In this document: in pieces, positions 17,363-23,695 of the stretch
How positions within the stretch are numbered: position 1 is the first letter of the stretch
How the letters are laid out: each line of letters opens with the position of its first letter
Source: Actinomycetota bacterium
GTDB lineage: Bacteria > Actinomycetota > Acidimicrobiia > Acidimicrobiales > Iamiaceae
NCBI GenBank assembly: GCA_963169755.1
Contig: CAUJFC010000251.1
Location: 1-33,660, forward strand
DNA length: 33,660 bases
Direction: 5' to 3'
Program-made: the position numbers and the translations under genes
Notes under the pieces: generated by a model
Told to the model about the DNA's origin: nothing
The model's input: the letters and a program-made list of their open reading frames with translations, nothing else
Database searches by the model: none

Positions 17363-18751
17363 TCACAGCGGGGGTAGTGCCTGCTGCTCGTCCATCATCT
17401 GGGCCATGAACATCTTGATGAACTCATCGGCCTCGTCGTTCATACCACCGGCCACTCCGCCGTAGACCGCACCGGAGGTCGCCGGTTCGTGCCCCTTCTC
17501 CTTGGCGTAGGCCACCGCTTCGGCCAGGTCGGTCACGAAGGCCTCGACCACACCGGGCTGGGTCTGGGGACGGGTGACGGCCATGTGCAAGGCGTTGGGG
17601 TACTGCTGGCCGTTGAATCGCCAGCCCTTGGGCCGCATGTGGTCGTTCACGTGGTAGATGTCGAAGTCGTCGCTGGTGAAGCTGAACAAGAAGCTGGGGT
17701 TGCCCAGGATCCGCAGTTCGGGGTGGCTCGCCACTGCCGCCTGCATGGCCTTGGAGGTGTCGAAGATCTCTTTGGCATAGGCCCGGTAGCCCTCCTTGCC
17801 GAGCTGCACCATGGCGGCCCAGGTGGCGGCCAGCAGACCGCCCGAGCGGGACCCGTCCATGCCGGGTGAGCAGTACTTGCCCCCGGTCCAGTCGGTCAGG
17901 AAGAAGTACTGCGAGTTGCGCCACGACTTGTCGCGGAACAGCACGGTGGAGGTGCCCTTGAAGGCGTAGCCGTACTTGTGGGTGTCGGCCGAGATGCTGG
18001 TCACACCGGGCAGACGGAAGTCGAACACCGGGATGTCGTGGCCCAGTTCCTGGCCGAAGGGCAGGATGAAGCCGCCCAGGCATCCGTCGACGTGAAGGGC
18101 CACGCCGGTTTCCACCGCCAGGTCCGACAGTTCGGCAATGGGGTCGATGGTGCCGTAGCCGTAGTTGCAGGCCGAACCCATCATGCCGATGGTCTGGTCA
18201 TCGATGTTGGCCCGCATCCACTCCACGTCGGCCTGGGTGGTCACCGGGTCTACCGGGGCCCTACGCAACTCGATGCCGAACAGGTGGCAGGCCTTGTCGA
18301 AGGCGGGGTGACCGGTCTCGGGCTTGATGAAGTTGGGGCGGGTCACCCCACGGTCCTGGGCGGCCTTCTCGCGGAAGGCCAGCAGGGCGTGGGTGATCGA
18401 ACCGGTGCCTCCGCTGGTGACCAGTCCGGCCGGTTCACCGTCGGTCACCGCCCCGGCGTTGAACAGGTCGAGGGCCATGGCCAGCACCTCACCCTCGTAG
18501 CGGGTGGCGCTGGGGCAGATGTCGCGCTGGAGGATGTTCACGTGGGCGTAGAGCCCGAACACCTGGTTCATGAAGGCGTAATGGTCGTGATCGCCGCAGT
18601 ACATGGTTCCCGAGACCCGGCCGTTCTCCCACGACTGGTCCTCTTCCTTGGCGAGTTGGGCCATCTCCGCCAGCACTTCGGCCCGGTCGCGACCCTTCTC
18701 AGGGAAGGTGCGGTTCACCGGGAAGCGCTCGCTGTAGGGGTAGCTGCTCAT
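17363..18751 (-). CDS. PLP-dependent lyase/decarboxylase, sphingosine-1-phosphate lyase-like
   Basis: A group II PLP-dependent enzyme of 462 residues. Motifs in order: SGTMYCGDHDHY, VTSGGTGSITHALLA, ALHVDGCLGGFILPF, SISADTHKYGYAFKGTSTVL and WTGGKYCSPGMDGSRSGG. The Schiff-base lysine is expected at K259 in THKYGY. These are the hallmark blocks of sphingosine-1-phosphate lyase rather than of glutamate decarboxylase. The usual SGGTES phosphate-cradle motif reads SGGTGS. There is no N-terminal membrane helix, unlike the eukaryotic lyase. A good Shine-Dalgarno GGAAGGA lies 7 nt upstream of the ATG. Whether the true substrate is a long-chain base phosphate or another phosphorylated amino alcohol or amino acid cannot be told. 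The APH-fold kinase gene follows. Confidence 0.88.
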   Translation of the reverse strand: MSSYPYSERFPVNRTFPEKGRDRAEVLAEMAQLAKEEDQSWENGRVSGTMYCGDHDHYAFMNQVFGLYAHVNILQRDICPSATRYEGEVLAMALDLFNAGAVTDGEPAGLVTSGGTGSITHALLAFREKAAQDRGVTRPNFIKPETGHPAFDKACHLFGIELRRAPVDPVTTQADVEWMRANIDDQTIGMMGSACNYGYGTIDPIAELSDLAVETGVALHVDGCLGGFILPFGQELGHDIPVFDFRLPGVTSISADTHKYGYAFKGTSTVLFRDKSWRNSQYFFLTDWTGGKYCSPGMDGSRSGGLLAATWAAMVQLGKEGYRAYAKEIFDTSKAMQAAVASHPELRILGNPSFLFSFTSDDFDIYHVNDHMRPKGWRFNGQQYPNALHMAVTRPQTQPGVVEAFVTDLAEAVAYAKEKGHEPATSGAVYGGVAGGMNDEADEFIKMFMAQMMDEQQALPPL

Positions 18752-18758
18752 GGGCGCG

Positions 18759-18765
18759 TCCTTCC
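18759..18765 (-). promoter_or_regulatory. Strong Shine-Dalgarno of the PLP lyase gene
   Basis: On the minus strand GGAAGGA sits 7 nt before the ATG at 18751. It marks this as one of the few clearly leadered genes in the window. Confidence 0.6.
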
Positions 18766-18792
18766 GCCGCCAAAACCGAGTTATCGCTCGAA

Positions 18793-18798
18793 AGTCTA
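18793..18798 (-). promoter_or_regulatory. Possible -10 element of the lyase-kinase operon
   Basis: TAGACT on the minus strand would give a leader of about 35 nt that includes the ribosome binding site. No clear -35 is seen, and the element lies close to the stop of the upstream beta-propeller gene. Confidence 0.3.
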
Positions 18799-18802
18799 CC
18801 AG

Positions 18803-20506
18803 TCAGCTTCCCGGGCCGGGCCAGCTCAACAGCCCCCCGTCAGTACCAACCGGCAGGGCCAGCACCGAACTCTGGGCCGATACCAACAGTCCGTGGGGGC
18901 TCAGGGCGCCGACCCCCACCGACAGGGTGCCGGGCCCCTCACCGATCACCCATCGGCGGGCCTCACCCAGGGTACCCGTGGCCAGGTCAACCTTCTGGAG
19001 CGACACCGAATAGTCATCGCCGTTGAAGGTGACCAGGTCTGCTCCCGCCGCGGTGAACTCCAATCGAGCCAGCGGAGATCCCGAGAACAGGGCATCAGAG
19101 GTGGAACTGCGGTCGCTGAAGGGCTTGGCACCGTCGGGCATCGAGGTCTGCCAGAGGGGCTGACCGCTCGACAGGTTCCAGGCCGCCAGGCCGCCCCGGG
19201 TGGTACCGCGGGTGGTGGTGGTCTCAGCCAGCAGAACGTCGGCCGACACCCCGACGGGTACCACCGCCAGATCCGTGGGCGTCACCAACCGGTTGGCGGC
19301 ACCATCGGCCAGGTTCACCGACGCCAGAGCACCGTCGGTGGTGGGCGCGATCAACCGGTCGGCAGTGACCAACATGTCGTCTCCGTCCAGAGAGCCGCCG
19401 TCACTGACCTGAACGGTCCACTTGATCTGGCCGGTGGAACCGTCCCAGCGCACCAGGCAGGTTTCGATCGACGACACCATCGCCACCAGATCGGGTCCAC
19501 CGGGAATCACCGCCAGGTGGTCGGCGAAGTTCATGGTGCGCGGGAACCCGCTCTGGTCGGGGACGCAACTGGGAACCAGTGCCGAACGCTGAGCACCAGA
19601 TACCGGATCGAGCACCGTCACCATTTGCTGGCCGGGCTTGGCCGGATCCTCGTCTGAGATCACCACCCCGGCCGCCGAAACCAACACGTCGGATGCCGCT
19701 GAGGCCAGTCGACGGGTCCAGCGAGGTTCCGGCGACCCGGCCCCAAAGCCCAGGACCTGGTCGTCGACGGTGTGCACCACCAGGGTGTCACCCAGTACCA
19801 CGAAGCAGGTCTCACACCCGGGGGTGACCTTGTCGGGCAACGCCGCCGTCCACACCGTCGCCCCGGTCTGAAGGTTCACCGCCTTCAGGTCGTCACCCAC
19901 CGCCATCATCAACCGGTCGCCCAACTGGGCCAGGGGGGCGTCGTAGACCGACTCGGGAAAGGCGTCGGTGGTCCACTTGGGGTCGGGTCGCTCCGCCGAG
20001 CCCACCAGCTCCAGCCGTACTGCCATGCGCGAGTTGGACCCGGAGTCGTAGGCCACCGCCACCACTTCCGCGCTTCGGGCGGCACCGTCGGTCTGGTGCC
20101 CCCCGCTGCCGGTGGGGTCGATGGCCACGACCCTGCCGGTCAGGGTGAGCCGGGAGTTGTCGACGGTCAAGGCTCGGTCCATGGTGTCCTTGACACTCTT
20201 GGAGACCGACGAAACCATTACCACCACCCCGGCCACGATCGCTCCGATCAGCAAGAACACGCCCAGCACGCAGCCCTTGCCGCTGCCGGTGGAGACCTTG
20301 GGGGTTCGGGCCACCGTGACGGTGATGTCGGGCGTCCAGGTGGCGAACGGTTCACCCGGCCCCGGGGCCGGTGTGGGTTCGGTGACCGGCTCAGGCCGTT
20401 CCTTGATGCGGTGGTTGCGACCGCACGACATGCAGGTCGAATAGCCGTCGGTGTCGGGCAGGGGCAGCATGGCCCCGCACGACTCGCACAGAAGATCCTC
20501 AGCCAC
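18803..20506 (-). CDS. Zinc-ribbon, single-TM, PQQ-like beta-propeller protein
   Basis: A 567-residue protein of unknown role. The N-terminus has C7-x2-C10 and C25-x2-C28, a zinc-ribbon arrangement. A proline-rich linker and one membrane helix at about 76-98 (GCVLGVFLLIGAIVAGVVVMV) follow. The remainder, outside the membrane, looks like a PQQ-type beta-propeller with recurrent strands such as DLKAVNLQTGATVWTAALP, GSTGQIKWTVQV and AAWNLSSGQPLWQTSMP. These bear the tryptophan-containing blade pattern but no dehydrogenase catalytic motif. It starts with GTG 3 nt after the stop of the PPOX gene and is co-transcribed with it. It could be a surface scaffold or sensor coupling an internal zinc ribbon to an external propeller; this is inference. 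Confidence 0.82.
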   Translation of the reverse strand: MAEDLLCESCGAMLPLPDTDGYSTCMSCGRNHRIKERPEPVTEPTPAPGPGEPFATWTPDITVTVARTPKVSTGSGKGCVLGVFLLIGAIVAGVVVMVSSVSKSVKDTMDRALTVDNSRLTLTGRVVAIDPTGSGGHQTDGAARSAEVVAVAYDSGSNSRMAVRLELVGSAERPDPKWTTDAFPESVYDAPLAQLGDRLMMAVGDDLKAVNLQTGATVWTAALPDKVTPGCETCFVVLGDTLVVHTVDDQVLGFGAGSPEPRWTRRLASAASDVLVSAAGVVISDEDPAKPGQQMVTVLDPVSGAQRSALVPSCVPDQSGFPRTMNFADHLAVIPGGPDLVAMVSSIETCLVRWDGSTGQIKWTVQVSDGGSLDGDDMLVTADRLIAPTTDGALASVNLADGAANRLVTPTDLAVVPVGVSADVLLAETTTTRGTTRGGLAAWNLSSGQPLWQTSMPDGAKPFSDRSSTSDALFSGSPLARLEFTAAGADLVTFNGDDYSVSLQKVDLATGTLGEARRWVIGEGPGTLSVGVGALSPHGLLVSAQSSVLALPVGTDGGLLSWPGPGS

Positions 20507-20509
20507 CGC

Positions 20510-20968
20510 TCAGTAGCCGCCCGCCAACTTGCGGTGGTCCCACGAGACCACCTTCTCGGCGTGGATCCGCACTCCCACCCGTTTGCGGACCATGAACTCA
20601 GCGGCCCCGTCGAGATCCTCGGGTGCCAGGTCGTGGTAGCGGGTCAACACGGCGCGTGCCACGTCCATGATCGTCTCGTGGTCCTCGATGATCTCGGCCC
20701 GGCCCACCAGCTCGACGCCTCGCAGGTTCTCGTACTGATCGCCGTCTTCCACCAACACCGTGATTCGGGAGTCACGGCGCAGGTTCTGGACCTTCTGTGA
20801 CTTCTCGAAAGTCTCGAACGCCAGGTCACCGTCGATGAACCCGTACCACATGGCCACCAGATGGATGGTGCCGTCATGGTTGAAAGTGGCCACGTTCAGG
20901 GTGTGTCGACCCTGGAGGAACTCGGTCACCTCATCAGGTGACATTCGGATCTGGTCGCGTCGGCTCAT
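20510..20968 (-). CDS. PPOX-class flavin/F420-dependent protein
   Basis: A small split-barrel protein of 152 residues in the pyridoxamine-5-phosphate-oxidase superfamily. Motifs are LQGRHTLNVATFNHDG, HLVAMWYGFIDGDLAFETF, SQKVQNLRRDSRITVLVEDG and ENLRGVELVGRAEI. Members of this actinobacterial group bind F420 or related deazaflavins and reduce diverse substrates. F420 binding here is a family-based expectation, consistent with cofD and cofE in the window. TAGTTT lies 6 nt upstream of the ATG. The beta-propeller gene follows after 3 nt. Confidence 0.87.
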   Translation of the reverse strand: MSRRDQIRMSPDEVTEFLQGRHTLNVATFNHDGTIHLVAMWYGFIDGDLAFETFEKSQKVQNLRRDSRITVLVEDGDQYENLRGVELVGRAEIIEDHETIMDVARAVLTRYHDLAPEDLDGAAEFMVRKRVGVRIHAEKVVSWDHRKLAGGY

Positions 20969-20974
20969 GGCGCG

Positions 20975-20980
20975 AAACTA
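20975..20980 (-). promoter_or_regulatory. Putative -10 element for the PPOX gene (leaderless)
   Basis: On the minus strand TAGTTT is followed by 6 nt and the ATG at 20968. Confidence 0.5.
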
Positions 20981-21048
20981 CGCCGCGCCGGCGCCCCGCC
21001 GGGTCCGAATCGCCCTGTCGGCGGCCGAAGATGCCACCGGCGACCGAC

Positions 21049-21222
21049 TCAGGCCGGGGTGTCGGTGCTCGAACCGTTCGAGTTGTCGGCCTTGGCGCCC
21101 TCGTCCATCCCCTGCTTGAACTCCTTCTGCGCCTGGCCCAGTGACCGGGCGAGCTTGGGGAGTTGGCTGCTGCCGAACAGCAGGAGAACGACGACGAGCA
21201 CCACAATCCATTCAGGACCCAT
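21049..21222 (-). CDS. tatA: Twin-arginine translocase subunit TatA
   Basis: The pore-forming subunit of the Tat pathway that exports folded proteins. It has 57 residues. One membrane helix (about 4-17, EWIVVLVVVLLLF) is followed by the FGSSQLPKLARSLGQAQKEFKQG hinge and amphipathic helix, and then a short polar tail. The start is the ATG at 21222, supported by TAGCCT 7 nt upstream. An earlier in-frame start at 21264 would add residues before the helix, and its ATG lies upstream of that -10. TatB and TatC are not in the window. The 80-nt gap to the PPOX gene downstream holds only the latter's promoter. Confidence 0.9.
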   Translation of the reverse strand: MGPEWIVVLVVVLLLFGSSQLPKLARSLGQAQKEFKQGMDEGAKADNSNGSSTDTPA

Positions 21223-21229
21223 GCGGTCG

Positions 21230-21235
21230 AGGCTA
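21230..21235 (-). promoter_or_regulatory. Putative -10 element for tatA (leaderless)
   Basis: On the minus strand TAGCCT is followed by 7 nt and the ATG at 21222. It decides the tatA start against the longer reading. Confidence 0.55.
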
Positions 21236-21287
21236 CCGGACCCCGGCTCCATGATCACGGTCAACCGTGCCGCAGCGACTGACCTGT

Positions 21288-21293
21288 CAATCT
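21288..21293 (+). promoter_or_regulatory. Weak -10-like element for the formiminotransferase gene
   Basis: CAATCT is followed by 6 nt and the ATG at 21300. The spacing matches the other leaderless starts, but the first base is C instead of T. Confidence 0.3.
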
Positions 21294-21299
21294 GGGTCG

Positions 21300-22100
21300 A
21301 TGCTGGAATGTGTCGTGAACATCAGCGAGGGGGCCGAAGGGCCGGTGCTTGCGGCGATCTGCAAGGCCGCCGGAGCAGACCTGCTCGATGTTCACCGCGA
21401 CGTTCACCACAACCGGGCGGTGTTGACCATGGTGGGCGAAGAGGCTCCGCGGGCCGTCACCTCAGCGGCTGTGAGGACGCTCGATCTCCGAACCCATCAG
21501 GGGGTACACCCACGGATCGGCGTGGTCGACGTGGTTCCATTCGTTCCCCTCGGCACCAGCACCATGGCCGACGCGGTGGAGGCCCGCGACCGGTTCTGCC
21601 GATGGGCGGCTGACACCCTCGATCTACCGTGTTTCGCGTACGGCCCCGAACGGCCGCTTCCCGAGATACGCCAGCGGGCGTTCAACGAGCTGGCACCCAC
21701 CACCGGCCCAACTGGCCCGCACCCCACCGCTGGGGCGGTTGCCGTGGGAGCCCGGCCGCCGCTGGTGGCCTACAACGTGTGGCTGGACGATGACGACTTG
21801 GATCTGGCTCGGCGGGTCGCTCGCCAGATCCGTGGCCCGCAGCTACGGGCGCTGGGGCTTCAGGTGGGTGACCGAGTCCAGGTGTCGATGAACCTCGTCG
21901 CACCAGAGTCGCTGGGGGCGGCGCGCGCCCCCCCGATGGTGGCCGCGCTGGCCCCGGTGGCGGGATGTGCCCTGGCGGGCCTGATCCCCAAATCGGTGCT
22001 CCACGCCATCGATCCGTCTCGCTGGAAGGACCTCGACTTGGACGAGGACCGCACCATAGAGGCGCGGCTCGACCGTCGAAGCAAGGTACTTGAGTCGTGA
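21300..22100 (+). CDS. Stand-alone glutamate formiminotransferase-like protein
   Basis: A 266-residue homologue of the formiminotransferase part of FTCD, which moves a formimino group between formiminoglutamate and tetrahydrofolate. Motifs are ECVVNISEG at the N-terminus, LDVHRDVHHNRAVLTMVG, HQGVHPRIGVVDVVPFVPL and LPCFAYGPERPLPEIR. The N- and C-terminal formiminotransferase subdomains appear present. The cyclodeaminase domain is absent, as in other stand-alone bacterial versions. No histidine-degradation genes accompany it, so a folate-related role other than histidine breakdown is possible. It is divergent from tatA and converges on whiB with a 6-nt gap. Confidence 0.87.
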   Translation: MLECVVNISEGAEGPVLAAICKAAGADLLDVHRDVHHNRAVLTMVGEEAPRAVTSAAVRTLDLRTHQGVHPRIGVVDVVPFVPLGTSTMADAVEARDRFCRWAADTLDLPCFAYGPERPLPEIRQRAFNELAPTTGPTGPHPTAGAVAVGARPPLVAYNVWLDDDDLDLARRVARQIRGPQLRALGLQVGDRVQVSMNLVAPESLGAARAPPMVAALAPVAGCALAGLIPKSVLHAIDPSRWKDLDLDEDRTIEARLDRRSKVLES

Positions 22101-22106
22101 GGTGAG

Positions 22107-22403
22107 TCAGGCGCCGACGCCGTCGGCCGCCTCACCCTCCAAGGCGGCTCGACGGGCCGACGAGCGTTGCCGGCGGATCCGCCGCCGCTCCCGCTCTGAC
22201 AATCCACCCCAGATACCGAACTTCTCGCCGTTGGCAAGGGCGTACTCGAGGCAGTCCTGGCGCACCACACAACCACGGCACACCTCTTTGGCCTCCCGAG
22301 TGCTGGCCCCCCGCTCGGGGAAGAACAGATCGGGGTCCACCCCCAGACAGTTGGCCAGATCTTGCCAACCCCGGGTCTCGATCTCTTCAGATGTTTTCTG
22401 CAT
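22107..22403 (-). CDS. WhiB-family iron-sulfur transcriptional regulator
   Basis: A 98-residue WhiB-like protein. C19, C42, C45 and C51 are the four cluster ligands (C-x2-C-x5-C after the first). The GIWGG turn is at 63-67, followed by the basic stretch ERERRRIRRQR expected to contact DNA. The blocks FFPERGASTREAKEVC and CLEYALANGEKFGIWGGLSE are most like WhiB2/WhmD, the cell-division and sporulation type, by memory of the family. A Shine-Dalgarno AGGGGA lies 5 nt before the ATG. The upstream region carries a 14-bp palindrome. WhiB proteins act with the principal sigma factor, so targets cannot be inferred from this window. Confidence 0.95.
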   Translation of the reverse strand: MQKTSEEIETRGWQDLANCLGVDPDLFFPERGASTREAKEVCRGCVVRQDCLEYALANGEKFGIWGGLSERERRRIRRQRSSARRAALEGEAADGVGA

Positions 22404-22408
22404 TGAGT

Positions 22409-22414
22409 TCCCCT
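22409..22414 (-). promoter_or_regulatory. Shine-Dalgarno of whiB
   Basis: AGGGGA on the minus strand lies 5 nt before the ATG at 22403. The gene is therefore leadered, unlike most in this window. Confidence 0.55.
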
Positions 22415-22470
22415 GGGTCGTTCCGGGCGGTCGGGCCGCACGTACGATCAGACACCTGCTCGAGTGGTCT

Positions 22471-22484
22471 GCCCACCGGTGGGC
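22471..22484. repeat. Perfect 14-bp palindrome upstream of whiB
   Basis: GCCCACCGGTGGGC is fully self-complementary. It lies 67 nt upstream of the whiB start, in the 250-nt intergenic region shared with the divergent hydrolase gene. It could be an operator. The rest of that region (22404-22653) is more A/T-rich around 22491-22530 and holds no gene that I can support. Confidence 0.4.
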
Positions 22485-22509
22485 CGGCGGCCAATACCAC
22501 GTTTGGAAT

Positions 22510-22515
22510 TACAAT
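22510..22515 (+). promoter_or_regulatory. Possible -10 element for the hydrolase gene
   Basis: TACAAT lies within the A/T-richer part of the whiB-hydrolase gap and matches TANNNT. It would give a leader of about 130 nt before the hydrolase start, so the assignment is tentative. Confidence 0.3.
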
Positions 22516-22640
22516 GGTGTGATTGTCGTCGTTGCGGGCCGATTGTGCAAGCGGAAGTTGTGACGCCCGCCTCACCCACCCGACGACCCGGCTCCCGCAA
22601 CCCCTCGCCTGCCAGACTTCTGGCCTCGCCAGATCAACCG

Positions 22641-22647
22641 GGAGAGG
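22641..22647 (+). promoter_or_regulatory. Ribosome binding site deciding the hydrolase start
   Basis: GGAGAGG ends 6 nt before the GTG at 22654 and directly abuts the GTG at 22648. It therefore favours the later start. Confidence 0.6.
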
Positions 22648-22653
22648 GTGGAC

Positions 22654-23670
22654 GTGAGCCGAGACGAACAGACCTGGGAGGCGTGGGAACCCCACGAAAC
22701 AGCCGACGCTCACTATGCCTTGTTCGCCAAGGATCGGCGGGTGGTAGTGGACGACGGGACCCCGATCGCCTACGCCTTCCGCAACCAGGGCGGAAAGAAG
22801 GTCCCGGTGCTGTTCGCCAACGGGTGGAGCTGCTCGGACGCCTACTGGGCCGGCCTGGTACCGGCCCTCGAGGATCAGGGACATCCATGTCTGATCCCCG
22901 ACACCCGAGGCCACGGCCGTTCCGGCCTTCCCCGCCCCGCCGGCCGGGGAGCCCGCAATCTCACCGTCGATGACGTGTCCATGCCTCGAATCGCCCGTGA
23001 CCTGCTGGCCGTGCTCGACGATGCCGGAGTGGAGCGGGCACTGGTGGTGGGGCACTCGATGGGGGTCCAGACCACCCTGGAGGCCTACCGGGCGGGAGCA
23101 GACCGGGTGGCGGGCATGATCCTGATCGCAGGGACGGCCGAGAACCCCACCCGGTCCTTCTACGGTCAGAGCATCGGCCACCACGCCTTCCCGGTGGGAG
23201 CGGCCATCGTGCGCAACGTTCCCGAGGTCCTGTCACCGATCTGGCAGATCATCGGACCAGCCGGGCCCGGCCACTTTGCGGCCCGCGTCGCCCGAGCGGC
23301 CGGGCCCAAGACCCGCCCGTCGGACCTTCACCCCTACCTGCTGCATCTGCGCAGCACCGACCCGGCCGTGTTGGTACTGACCGCCAGCGCTATGCGGGAA
23401 CACTCGGCTGTCGACCTGCTACCCAGCGTCGCCTCACCCACCCTGGTTCTGGCAGCCGGAGCCGACGTCTTCACGCCGGCCCGTTGCTCAGAGGCCATTC
23501 ACCACGGAATCGCCGACAGCGAGTTGATCACCTTCCCACGGGCTGGCCACACCCTGCCGGTGGAAGAACCCGAAGCCATCGCCCGGGCCATCGAGTATTT
23601 CGTGGCCCGGCGGATCAACCCTCCATCTCGGCGGCGCAGCGCGACCCGGTCCACCAAGACGAGCCGCTGA
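22654..23670 (+). CDS. Alpha/beta hydrolase
   Basis: A 338-residue serine hydrolase. The oxyanion region FANGWSCSDAYWAGLVPAL and PDTRGHGRSGLP precede the nucleophile elbow GHSMG with S135. The acid is probably Asp in AGADVFTP, and the histidine is in RAGHTLPVEEPE. A cap-like insertion lies at about 165-235. The substrate is unknown; the fold covers esterases, lipases, epoxide hydrolases and C-C hydrolases. No signal peptide is seen, so it is cytoplasmic. The tail is Arg/Ser-rich. It is divergent from whiB and convergent with the vWA gene. Confidence 0.9.
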   Translation: MSRDEQTWEAWEPHETADAHYALFAKDRRVVVDDGTPIAYAFRNQGGKKVPVLFANGWSCSDAYWAGLVPALEDQGHPCLIPDTRGHGRSGLPRPAGRGARNLTVDDVSMPRIARDLLAVLDDAGVERALVVGHSMGVQTTLEAYRAGADRVAGMILIAGTAENPTRSFYGQSIGHHAFPVGAAIVRNVPEVLSPIWQIIGPAGPGHFAARVARAAGPKTRPSDLHPYLLHLRSTDPAVLVLTASAMREHSAVDLLPSVASPTLVLAAGADVFTPARCSEAIHHGIADSELITFPRAGHTLPVEEPEAIARAIEYFVARRINPPSRRRSATRSTKTSR

Positions 23671-23695
23671 CCCCGACCCAACGACGCAATAGGAC

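Noticed and set aside
17978-19657. 559-codon plus-strand open frame
   Set aside because: It is antisense across the lyase and beta-propeller genes, crosses their intergenic promoter, and has a Gly/His/Val-rich composition typical of a shadow frame.
22519-22563. Possible 14-codon leader peptide before the hydrolase
   Set aside because: The GTG is only 3 nt from the TACAAT element, there is no ribosome binding site, and the short frame has no attenuation-like codons or following hairpin.
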